Of a stretch of DNA of 5,869 bases, positions 1 to 5,869 are shown in pieces. Position numbers and translations under genes: made by a program. The notes below the pieces were generated by a model, which had not been told where the DNA came from, searched no databases, and saw only the letters and a program-made list of their open reading frames with translations. How positions within the stretch are numbered: position 1 is the first letter of the stretch; each line of letters starts with the position of its first letter. Location of the stretch: contig JAJDAX010000086.1 of the NCBI GenBank assembly GCA_029261615.1, forward strand, positions 1-5,869, in the 5' to 3' direction. This DNA is from Nitrospinaceae bacterium (GTDB lineage Bacteria; Nitrospinota; Nitrospinia; Nitrospinales; Nitrospinaceae).

Positions 1-107
1 CCAATAGGGTCCTTGACGAGTTGTTCCTTGAACAGGTCGTCTGTCACCGCTTTGGTTGCGACCTTTTTCCATTTTTCCAAAAGTTCCAGCTTGCGTACGT
101 TTTTCAT
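1..107 (-). CDS. Small unidentified protein, C-terminus beyond the window; resembles an NHLP / nitrile-hydratase-alpha-like leader domain
   Basis: This reading frame is open from an ATG at 107 to the window edge, giving 35 residues that begin MKNVRKLELLEKWKKVATKA and continue through TDDLFKEQLVKDP. An in-frame TAA lies a few codons upstream with no other ATG between, and an AGGGG ribosome-binding site sits four bases before the start, so translation from here is credible. The N-terminus is a charged, probably helical stretch with no signal peptide. The pattern KA-x-TDD-x-F-KEQL-x-KDP resembles the AW-x-D-x-xF-xxxL-xxDP core of nitrile hydratase alpha chains and of NHLP-type leader peptides of ribosomal natural-product precursors; that similarity is recalled, not searched. 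The gene starts 36 bases after the alaS stop on the same strand and may be cotranscribed with it. RecX, a frequent alaS neighbour, does not look like this. The missing C-terminus prevents a firm identity. Confidence 0.7.
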   Translation of the reverse strand, partial: MKNVRKLELLEKWKKVATKAVTDDLFKEQLVKDPI

Positions 108-111
108 GTAA

Positions 112-116
112 CCCCT
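112..116 (-). promoter_or_regulatory. Ribosome-binding site of the small gene at 107
   Basis: The minus strand reads AGGGG, then TTAC, then the ATG at 107. It supports this start and is the clearest Shine-Dalgarno-like sequence at any start visible in the window; alaS, kdsD and the HDOD gene show nothing comparable. The four-base spacing is slightly short. Confidence 0.55.
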
Positions 117-143
117 GCAAAATAATGTTTAGTTATTAAGCGG

Positions 144-2777
144 CTAAAGCAATCCTTTGACTGCGTCAAGTGCTTCATCCAGTTTATCTGGCAGCGTGCC
201 GCCAGCTTGTGCCATGTCCGGTCGACCTCCGCCGCTTCCCCCAACAATAGCTGAAATATTTTTCAATATATTTCCAGCATGATGTGTGCCAGCAAGATCT
301 TTTGTTACTCCTGCGGCTAAAATCACCTTGCCGTTGTCCACTCCTCCAGCGACGACCACCCCGGATTTTATCTGTTCTTTGGCGTTATCGATAAAACCAC
401 GCAGGGTTTTTGCATCCACACCTTCGAGTTTCTTTATCAGTAGGGAAACGTTGCCCACTTTCTCAACACCATCGAGAATACTTCCTCCGGAACTTTTTCC
501 ACTGACTAATTTATCTTTCAAAGCGGAAATTTCTTTTTCCATTTCCTTTTGCCTGGTCAGTAGTTTTTCGAGTCGTGCGACTTCTTCATCCGGTGGAGCT
601 TTTAACAGAGCGCGAATTGAGGTTAAGTCCTGATTTTCTTTTTGGATACGCCGATAGCAGGTTTCTCCGGTGACAGCTTCAATTCTCCGGATGCCAGAAG
701 CGACTCCTGTTTCCTGGGTGATACGGAAAAACCCGATGTCACCTGTTGCGTTGACGTGTGTTCCGCCGCATAGTTCTTTACTGAACCCAGGGACATCAAC
801 GACCCTCACACGATCACCATATTTTTCACCAAACAGGGCAACCGCTCCACCTTCGATGGCCTGTTCTATATCCATCTCATCTTTCCGGACCGGAATATTG
901 TTTCGAATTTTCTCATTAATCAAATCTTCCAGCCGGAATCTTTCCTGCGGGCTCAATGGTGTGAAGTGGGTGAAATCGAATCGAAGTTTTTCTGGCCCGA
1001 CCTGAGAGCCGGCCTGTTTAATGTGGTTGCCCAGGACTTCTTTTAATGCTGCATGCAGTAAATGTGTGGCGGTGTGATTAAACATGATGTTGGATCGTTT
1101 TTCCTGATTCACCTCAAGATGCAGTATGTCGCCTAGACGGACGTCCCCTTGTTTCACTCGGACTTTGTGAGTGATCAATTGAGAGATAGGTTTAGTTGAG
1201 TCGAGGACATCGAGGTTCAAAGTCTCGTTACCCGCTCGACCGCTATCTCCCACCTGACCGCCAGATTCACCGTAAAAAGGAGTCTGGTCAAATAACAGCT
1301 CACCTTCATCGCCTGCTGTTAGTTGGCCGGTTTCTTTTCCATCAGACAGTATTGCGATAACTCGCCCATCGTGCTGTGTGCCTTCGTAACCGAGAAATCG
1401 GGTTGGTCCGTTACCTTCAAGAATTTGATTGTAAACCGGTGAAATAGACTTTTCACCCGAACCCTTCCAGGAAGCCATGGCCTTGGTTTTTTGTTCCTGC
1501 ATGGCTTTATTGAAACCGTCCATATCCAATCTGGTCCCGGTGTCTTTGGCTGTTTCTTCGACGAGATCGACGGGAAAACCGTAGGTGTCATAGAGTTTGA
1601 AGATTTCTTCTCCCGGGATGGTGGTCTGGTTGTCCTTTTTCATATTGGCAAGAATATCGTCTAGCATCCGGGTTCCATAGGTGAGGGTGTTAATAAAACC
1701 CTCTTCCTCGTGGCGCACGACTTTTTCAATAAAACCCCGGTTGGTATCCAAATCGGGATAGGCGTTGCTGAATTCCGAAACAACCTGGTCAGTAATTTTA
1801 TAAAAGAAAGGTTTCTCCATGCCAAGCAGACGACCGTGCCTTAAGGCTCTTCGCATGATTCTTCTAAGAACATAACCACGCCCTTCATTGGACGGGAGAA
1901 CGCTGTCGGAAATAAGAAATGCTGCTGATCGCGCATGGTCCGCAATAACCCTTTGAGAAACACCGGTTTCCAATTTGGGGTCGTAAGGCGTGTTGGTGAC
2001 CTGGGCAATAGACTTGATAATTCCCATCATCAAGTCGCAATCATAGTTGCTGGGTTGGTTTTGAACGACCGCTGTCAGTCGCTCGAGTCCCATTCCTGTG
2101 TCGATGCAGGGTTTGGGAAGGGGAGACATTTGTCCGGTTTCATCTCGATCAAACTGCATGAAAACCAGGTTCCATATTTCAAGATAACGATCACATTCAC
2201 AACCAACGGCGCACTCAGGTTTACCACACCCCAAAGCTTCTCCCTGGTCGATGTAAATTTCTGAACAGGGACCGCAAGGGCCCGTTGGCCCCATGGACCA
2301 AAAGTTGTCTTTTTCTCCCATTCGGCATATGCGTTCCTTCGGAAGTCCAACCCTGGTTTCCCAAATCTGGTAAGCGTCGTCGTCATCTTCAAAAACCGAA
2401 GCGTAGAGGCGGTCTTCCGGGAGGCCGATTTCCCTGGTTAAAAATTCCCATGCAAAGTCGATTGCCTCTTCTTTGAAATAGTCGCCAAAGGAGAAATTGC
2501 CAAGCATTTCAAAAAAGGTATGGTGCCTGGCGGTGCGACCCACCATTTCGAGGTCGTTATGTTTGCCTCCGGCTCGGACACATTTTTGCACTGTTACCGC
2601 ACGCGGGTGGGGTGGCTTTTCCTGCCCAAGGAAAATATTTTTGAACTGGACCATTCCCGCATTGGTAAACATCAGGGTCGGGTCATTTTGTGGAACAAGA
2701 GGTGCACTCGAAATGATGGAGTGCTGACGTTCCGCAAAGTAGTCCATGAATTTTTTTCGAATTTCAGATCCGGTCAT
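144..2777 (-). CDS. alaS: Alanyl-tRNA synthetase
   Basis: AlaS charges tRNA-Ala with alanine in the cytoplasm and hydrolyses mischarged Ser- or Gly-tRNA-Ala. The protein is complete at 877 residues, the usual bacterial length. In order it has the class II catalytic core (residues about 1-240, with FTNAGMVQFK, RHHTFFEMLGNFSFGDYF and DTGMGLER), the tRNA-recognition region (RGYVLRRIMRRALRHGRLLG near 300-319), the editing domain with its metal ligands HTATH (568-572) and CGGTH (670-674), a coiled linker, and a C-Ala domain with a glycine-rich GGSGGGRPDMAQAGG motif (about 846-860). Four cysteines at 184-195 form an insert in the core. I chose the ATG at 2777, giving MTGSEIRKKF, which matches how AlaS proteins normally begin. 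A TTG two codons upstream at 2783 directly follows an in-frame TAA and is a weaker alternative. Neither start has a clear Shine-Dalgarno sequence. It lies about 98 bases after kdsD with no obvious terminator between them. Confidence 0.98.
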   Translation of the reverse strand: MTGSEIRKKFMDYFAERQHSIISSAPLVPQNDPTLMFTNAGMVQFKNIFLGQEKPPHPRAVTVQKCVRAGGKHNDLEMVGRTARHHTFFEMLGNFSFGDYFKEEAIDFAWEFLTREIGLPEDRLYASVFEDDDDAYQIWETRVGLPKERICRMGEKDNFWSMGPTGPCGPCSEIYIDQGEALGCGKPECAVGCECDRYLEIWNLVFMQFDRDETGQMSPLPKPCIDTGMGLERLTAVVQNQPSNYDCDLMMGIIKSIAQVTNTPYDPKLETGVSQRVIADHARSAAFLISDSVLPSNEGRGYVLRRIMRRALRHGRLLGMEKPFFYKITDQVVSEFSNAYPDLDTNRGFIEKVVRHEEEGFINTLTYGTRMLDDILANMKKDNQTTIPGEEIFKLYDTYGFPVDLVEETAKDTGTRLDMDGFNKAMQEQKTKAMASWKGSGEKSISPVYNQILEGNGPTRFLGYEGTQHDGRVIAILSDGKETGQLTAGDEGELLFDQTPFYGESGGQVGDSGRAGNETLNLDVLDSTKPISQLITHKVRVKQGDVRLGDILHLEVNQEKRSNIMFNHTATHLLHAALKEVLGNHIKQAGSQVGPEKLRFDFTHFTPLSPQERFRLEDLINEKIRNNIPVRKDEMDIEQAIEGGAVALFGEKYGDRVRVVDVPGFSKELCGGTHVNATGDIGFFRITQETGVASGIRRIEAVTGETCYRRIQKENQDLTSIRALLKAPPDEEVARLEKLLTRQKEMEKEISALKDKLVSGKSSGGSILDGVEKVGNVSLLIKKLEGVDAKTLRGFIDNAKEQIKSGVVVAGGVDNGKVILAAGVTKDLAGTHHAGNILKNISAIVGGSGGGRPDMAQAGGTLPDKLDEALDAVKGLL

Positions 2778-2820
2778 TTTCAATTAATTTTTGGTTATAG
2801 ACGGATAAAGGGAGCTTAAG

Positions 2821-2840
2821 CGACTTGTAATTTCAAATCG
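2821..2840 (-). other. Small hairpin in the kdsD-alaS spacer
   Basis: The minus strand can fold as a seven-pair stem (CGATTTG with CAAGTCG, one G-U pair) around a six-base loop. It abuts a GCTTAAGC palindrome at 2814-2821. No run of T follows on the minus strand, so it does not look like an intrinsic terminator. It may affect processing or translation between kdsD and alaS, or be chance. Confidence 0.3.
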
Positions 2841-2875
2841 AAGGCACCATTTCCGTGGCAAATAAGAGGAAGACA

Positions 2876-3886
2876 TTACAAACCCGCCTTAAGAAGATCG
2901 TGAAGGTGGAGAATTCCGTCGAGTGTTACCCCGTCCGGAGACACAACCAGACTTGTGATTTGATGTTCTTCCATTTTTTGCAACGCTTTGGCCGCGAGTT
3001 CGTTTTTGTCCAGGTGCCGCGGGGCCGGTTTCATGAATCCCGTTGCCTTGAGTTGCGTTGTATCGGTTTTATTTTCGATCAGACGGCGGATATCGCCATC
3101 CGTTATGATTCCAATGATATGCTTTTTGGAATCGGTTACGAGGGTAACACCCAATCGCTTGGAACTCATTTCGTCAAGCACCGTGAAAAACTCTGCATCG
3201 CCCGGAACTGTTGGAACTTCATCTCCACTGTGCATTAAATCTTCCACCGTAGTCAGTAGTTTTCTGCCGAGGCTGCCCCCTGGATGAAATTGGGCAAAAT
3301 CTTCTGGACGAAATCCCCTTTTGGCGAGAAGAGCCATGGCGAGAGCATCGCCCAGAGCCATGGTCGCGGTGGTGCTGGCTGTTGGGACGAGATTCAGCGA
3401 ACAGGCCTCTTCACGTACGCTAACATCAAGGACTAGTTGGGCTCTTCGTCCCAGGGTGGACTCCGGTGCGCCAGTCATGGCAACGAGTGTGCATTTTCTT
3501 CGATTTATTGCCGGTAGTAGTCTCAGTAATTCTTCAGTTTCTCCACTATTGGAAATCATAAGCAGAGTATCGTTTGGTTTTAACACTCCCAGGTCACCAT
3601 GGCTTGCTTCAGCGGCATGGAGGAATATTGTAGGCAATCCAATGCTGGAAAATGTCGCAGCAATCTTGGCTCCAATCAGGCCGGATTTGCCGATTCCTGT
3701 AATGACCAGATGTTGAGATTGGCTGATGAGCTGATCCAGCAGGTTGACCACTTCAACAAATGAAGAGTCAAGGCGGGCTGAGAGGTCCTCAAGAGCCTGG
3801 CTTTCAATTTTAAGTGCTCTTCGCCCGGCTTCAAGAAGCTTGGTGTCGGATGATTCCGGGTCTATTTTTTTCGCAGGGTGGGTCAT
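2876..3886 (-). CDS. kdsD: Arabinose-5-phosphate isomerase (SIS domain plus two CBS domains)
   Basis: KdsD interconverts D-ribulose 5-phosphate and D-arabinose 5-phosphate in the cytoplasm, the first dedicated step toward the Kdo of lipopolysaccharide. The 336 residues are close to the roughly 328 of E. coli KdsD and align well with it from memory. The SIS domain (about 40-210) shows GIGKSG, SNSGET, PTASTTATMALGDALA and FHPGGSLGRKL. The residues matching E. coli catalytic K59, E111, E152 and H193 are present as K67, E119, E160 and H201. Two CBS domains follow (about 213-270 and 280-336), ending HLHDLLKAGL as in the family. The ATG at 3886 is secure: an in-frame TAA lies five codons upstream with no other start between. 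No Shine-Dalgarno sequence is evident. The usual Kdo neighbours (kdsA, kdsB, kdsC, lpt genes) are absent here; it sits between an HDOD gene and alaS. Paralogues such as GutQ share this architecture, so the symbol rests on similarity. Confidence 0.95.
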   Translation of the reverse strand: MTHPAKKIDPESSDTKLLEAGRRALKIESQALEDLSARLDSSFVEVVNLLDQLISQSQHLVITGIGKSGLIGAKIAATFSSIGLPTIFLHAAEASHGDLGVLKPNDTLLMISNSGETEELLRLLPAINRRKCTLVAMTGAPESTLGRRAQLVLDVSVREEACSLNLVPTASTTATMALGDALAMALLAKRGFRPEDFAQFHPGGSLGRKLLTTVEDLMHSGDEVPTVPGDAEFFTVLDEMSSKRLGVTLVTDSKKHIIGIITDGDIRRLIENKTDTTQLKATGFMKPAPRHLDKNELAAKALQKMEEHQITSLVVSPDGVTLDGILHLHDLLKAGL

Positions 3887-3923
3887 AAAGGGGTTGTTTT
3901 ATAAGGAGAAAAATTACTGCCAT

Positions 3924-3954
3924 ATAATATCACAATTACCTTTTCCGGAGACAA
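3924..3954 (-). promoter_or_regulatory. Possible sigma-70-type promoter for kdsD
   Basis: The minus strand has TTGTCT (3949-3954) and TATTAT (3924-3929) separated by 19 bases. The -10 box matches five of six consensus positions, but the spacing is long and the -35 box matches only four. Transcription would begin about 30 bases before the kdsD start, in the 147-base spacer after the HDOD gene. This is a reading by eye. Confidence 0.35.
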
Positions 3955-4033
3955 AGATTCTAATTAAAAAGGGTAAGAGGGTAGAGGGTAACTACTTGAA
4001 AAAAATAGAGAAATTGGGTTTGAATGGCTGGAG

Positions 4034-5089
4034 TCAAACAATTATAAGGCGTTTTGCTTCATCGGTCAGGGAAATGACCTCGCCTTTGATATTATCAAGT
4101 AGGGAGCGGGTTAGCCCGAGTGACTGGACTGCCAGAGAATCTGGCCTTGGAAATTGTTTTTCCCCCGAACTACCGAGTTTAAGGTCGTGAGCGATGGCTT
4201 CGCTTAAATGAAAAATATAAACTGATTGAGAGGGGTTTTTTACATCATTGGGTCGATAGTGATGGATAACTCCATCGGTTAATTCTTTTTCAAAACCCCA
4301 TTTCCCCAGTAGATTGCCCCCTACCTGCGCATGATTAAAATCAAATATTTTTTCCTCCGTTTCAAACAGAGAGTCGCCTGAGTTTTTACATTGCGAGGAG
4401 GCTTTTAAGGTAGCATCAGGCAGGTTGGTTGCCAAAATCAGCCGGCCTAGATGAAGTAATAGACCTGTCAGGAAATATTTCTGGATATTATTTTCGCCAA
4501 GAAAAGTGGCGATTGATTTGGCTGCGAGGCCTGAAACAATTCCATGGGTCCAGAAGGCGTTCTTAGAAACGGAAAGCGCTTTGGGGGTTTGGATCAAGTC
4601 AACTATTTCCAGAGCCAGGACTATTTGCGTGACTGGCTTCAATCTCCACTTTAAAAGAAGGTCTTGAAGACTTTCAAAAGTAATCTGACTGAAAAAGCAG
4701 GGACCATTAGCAAGCTCCAGAAGCCGGTTTCCCAAGAAGGGGAATTTGGCCAGAAGCTCCGCAGCATCTTCAAGACCCTGATCGGTGGTGCTGTCCAAAC
4801 TGTTTAATGCGCTATAAAGAGGCGGGGGGGCAACTGGACTGCCATTCACCAGATTGTCAATTTTTGCCAGGCGGGCATCCTCCTTTTGGTGCTTTTGACG
4901 GATTTTTTCAAGAAGCTCCTCCTTCGACGGAAGTGATGAAGCTCTTTCTTCATGATCGCTATCGGGGTTCTCAGCAAATTGCATACCGCAATCCCCACAT
5001 TCAAAAAAATCGAAATTGATCGATTTTGAGTAAAGGGAGCGATTCCCCTCGCTTTTTATATTATTTGATGAGCATTTTGGGCATTTCAT
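4034..5089 (-). CDS. Zinc-ribbon and HDOD-domain protein, probable signalling role
   Basis: This 351-residue protein begins with a short zinc-ribbon-like module: CPKC at 3-6 and CGDC at 31-34, giving four potential metal ligands. A charged linker (about 45-80) and a proline-rich stretch (APPP, 87-90) follow. The rest is an HDOD domain (about 100-300), shown by FPFLGNRLLELAN, FWTHGIVSGLAAKSIA, FLTGLLLHLGRLILA and FNHAQVGGNLLGKWGF followed by HHYRP. The HD dipeptide of true phosphohydrolases is HL here (213-214), so metal-dependent phosphodiesterase activity is unlikely, as is usual for HDOD proteins, which act in signalling by poorly known means. No signal peptide or membrane segment is seen, so it is probably cytoplasmic. 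The ATG at 5089 is the first start after an in-frame TAA five codons upstream; no Shine-Dalgarno sequence is clear. The target is unknown. The neighbouring response regulator suggests, but does not prove, a signalling link. Confidence 0.9.
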   Translation of the reverse strand: MKCPKCSSNNIKSEGNRSLYSKSINFDFFECGDCGMQFAENPDSDHEERASSLPSKEELLEKIRQKHQKEDARLAKIDNLVNGSPVAPPPLYSALNSLDSTTDQGLEDAAELLAKFPFLGNRLLELANGPCFFSQITFESLQDLLLKWRLKPVTQIVLALEIVDLIQTPKALSVSKNAFWTHGIVSGLAAKSIATFLGENNIQKYFLTGLLLHLGRLILATNLPDATLKASSQCKNSGDSLFETEEKIFDFNHAQVGGNLLGKWGFEKELTDGVIHHYRPNDVKNPSQSVYIFHLSEAIAHDLKLGSSGEKQFPRPDSLAVQSLGLTRSLLDNIKGEVISLTDEAKRLIIV

Positions 5090-5134
5090 AAAATGAAGAC
5101 TTTATGAGCCAGCTTGAAAGTGAGGATGAAAATA

Positions 5135-5145
5135 GTTTACTAAAC
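5135..5145. promoter_or_regulatory. Short perfect dyad GTTTA-C-TAAAC, possible operator
   Basis: An 11-base palindrome with one central base lies 46 bases before the HDOD gene start, roughly where transcription would begin from the promoter proposed at 5154-5181. That position would suit a repressor site. Dyads of this length also arise by chance in A/T-rich spacers. Confidence 0.25.
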
Positions 5146-5153
5146 AGATGCGG

Positions 5154-5181
5154 ATGGTAGCACGAAGTTTGGAATAGTAAA
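5154..5181 (-). promoter_or_regulatory. Possible extended -10 promoter for the HDOD gene
   Basis: The minus strand reads TTTACT (5176-5181), a 16-base spacer, then TACCAT (5154-5159) preceded by TGC, which fits an extended -10 element. Each hexamer matches four of six consensus positions. It would give a leader of roughly 55-60 bases for the gene starting at 5089. It is weak and read by eye. Confidence 0.3.
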
Positions 5182-5234
5182 AGAGGGGGTACAGGGCCTT
5201 AACTGGATAGTCAGGTTTGAGTTTTCAGGAAAGG

Positions 5235-5274
5235 AATTGCGCTCTTGCCCAATCAAGGGCAAGAGCTTTCAATT
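5235..5274 (-). terminator. Two-tier hairpin after the response regulator gene, possible terminator
   Basis: A perfect ten-pair stem (GCTCTTGCCC, 5241-5250, with GGGCAAGAGC, 5257-5266) closes a six-base loop. A further five pairs (AATTG, 5235-5239, with CAATT, 5270-5274) extend it after a small internal loop. It lies 64 bases beyond the regulator stop and well before the HDOD start, as expected for a transcript end. On the minus strand it is followed by CCTTTCC rather than a proper T run, so termination may be weak or factor-assisted, or the structure may protect an mRNA 3' end. Confidence 0.45.
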
Positions 5275-5338
5275 ATATAAATAAGATCGAAAAAAATATT
5301 TTATTGGGATTTTTTATTTGGATCAATTCCAATGGCCG

Positions 5339-5869
5339 CTAGTCTTCGACCAGCCCAGCCTGAATGGCGTAATGGGTGAGTTGCGCGTTGTTCTTCATTT
5401 TCATTTTATTCAGGATGCGGCTTCTGTGGGTGCTGATTGTGTTGACGCTTAAAGTCAGTTCCTGAGCAATTCCAGTCACTGTTTTTCCGGAGGCGATCAT
5501 GCACAATACCTGGAACTCGCGATCCGACAATGTTTCATGCGGTGCTTTTTCGTGATCAAGAAATTCATAAGCGATTTTTTCTGTGAGCCGTGGACTCATG
5601 AACTTTCCACCTTGAGAAACTTTGCGCAGCGCGTCGACGATCTGGCTCGGGGGACTTTCCTTGGTCAGGTAACCTGAAGCACCGGCTTTCATAAAGCGGA
5701 TGGCATAGCGATCTTCCGGGTACATGCTCAGTATCAGGATTGGAAGATCCGGTTGATCTTTTTTAAGTTGTTTCAGGAGTTCAAGGCCGTTCGGTCCTGG
5801 CATAGAAATGTCGAGCAACAAAACGTTGTAAGCCTTGTCTTTGATTTTGTCCAGTAGTTGAAAACCATC
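5339..5869 (-). CDS. NarL/FixJ-family response regulator, N-terminus beyond the window
   Basis: This two-component output protein would be phosphorylated by a sensor kinase and then bind DNA. The frame is open to the right edge, giving 176 residues; about 30-35 N-terminal residues, including the usual acidic pair, are missing. The receiver domain shows LLLDISMPGPNG with the phospho-acceptor aspartate as visible residue 20, the switch serine in ILILSMYPED (48) and the conserved lysine in GYLTKES (70). A LuxR-type helix-turn-helix follows at visible residues about 114-172, from LSDREFQVLCMIASGKT through SVNTISTHRSRILNKM. A TTG at 5821 is not the true start, because it falls inside the receiver domain just before the phosphorylated aspartate, with coding sequence continuing upstream. 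No partner kinase is visible; it may lie upstream outside the window. The gene ends 249 bases before the HDOD gene, with a hairpin between them. Its target genes cannot be inferred. Confidence 0.95.
   Translation of the reverse strand, partial: DGFQLLDKIKDKAYNVLLLDISMPGPNGLELLKQLKKDQPDLPILILSMYPEDRYAIRFMKAGASGYLTKESPPSQIVDALRKVSQGGKFMSPRLTEKIAYEFLDHEKAPHETLSDREFQVLCMIASGKTVTGIAQELTLSVNTISTHRSRILNKMKMKNNAQLTHYAIQAGLVED

Noticed and set aside
286..1005. Two plus-strand open frames (286-633 and 670-1005)
   Set aside because: They lie fully inside alaS on the opposite strand, have low-complexity Ser/Pro/Thr-rich translations and match no family I recognise; shadows of alaS.
2794..2799. TATAAC on the minus strand as a -10 box for alaS
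   Set aside because: The hexamer is good but no acceptable -35 box lies 15-19 bases upstream, and the leader would be only about ten bases long.
2497..2819. Overlapping plus-strand open frames across the 5' part of alaS
   Set aside because: Antisense to conserved catalytic-core codons of alaS, with no domain signal and no start-site support.
2855..3716. Plus-strand open frames across kdsD
   Set aside because: Antisense to the conserved SIS and CBS coding sequence; no recognisable protein motifs.
3923..3928. TATAAT on the plus strand as a promoter
   Set aside because: No gene follows on the plus strand and the A/T tract is better read as part of the minus-strand promoter region for kdsD.
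3981..4033. T run on the minus strand after the HDOD gene as an intrinsic terminator
   Set aside because: The tract CTATTTTTTTC is present, but I could not find a stable hairpin directly before it.
3744..4190. Plus-strand open frame of 148 codons spanning the kdsD start, the spacer and the HDOD 3' end
   Set aside because: It overlaps two well-supported minus-strand genes and its translation looks like antisense sequence.
5104..5160. An 18-codon plus-strand frame divergent from the HDOD gene
   Set aside because: Very short, without a ribosome-binding site, and it coincides with the proposed promoter region; probably chance.

Overview
The window reads as bacterial chromosome in which every supported gene lies on the minus strand. 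In transcription order, from high to low coordinates, these are a NarL/FixJ-type response regulator (cut by the right edge), a zinc-ribbon plus HDOD-domain protein, the arabinose-5-phosphate isomerase gene kdsD, the alanyl-tRNA synthetase gene alaS, and the first 35 codons of a small unidentified gene cut by the left edge. I see no mobile element, CRISPR array, tRNA, rRNA or riboswitch.

KdsD supplies the first dedicated step of Kdo synthesis, so the host is almost certainly Gram-negative with lipopolysaccharide. HDOD proteins, NarL-type regulators and an AlaS carrying a four-cysteine insert would all suit a delta-proteobacterium-like or Nitrospinota-like lineage. That placement is an inference; no phylogenetic marker was tested. 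Base composition looks moderate and even across the window, with no patch suggesting recent transfer.

Layout: 5339-5869 holds the regulator (REC plus LuxR-type helix-turn-helix, missing its first 30-odd residues). 5090-5338 is a 249-base spacer with a strong two-tier hairpin, an A/T-rich tract and a possible promoter for the HDOD gene. 4034-5089 is the zinc-ribbon/HDOD gene. 3887-4033 is a spacer with a possible promoter for kdsD. 2876-3886 is kdsD. A short spacer of about 98 bases contains a small hairpin and no clear terminator, then alaS follows at 144-2777. Only 36 bases separate alaS from the small gene starting at 107, so kdsD, alaS and the small gene could share a transcript.

KdsD and AlaS are housekeeping enzymes from unrelated pathways. 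The two upstream genes are signalling or regulatory. The most unusual item is the small gene at the left edge: its visible residues resemble the nitrile-hydratase-alpha-like (NHLP) leader domain of ribosomally made peptide precursors. This is based on a short partial sequence and is uncertain.
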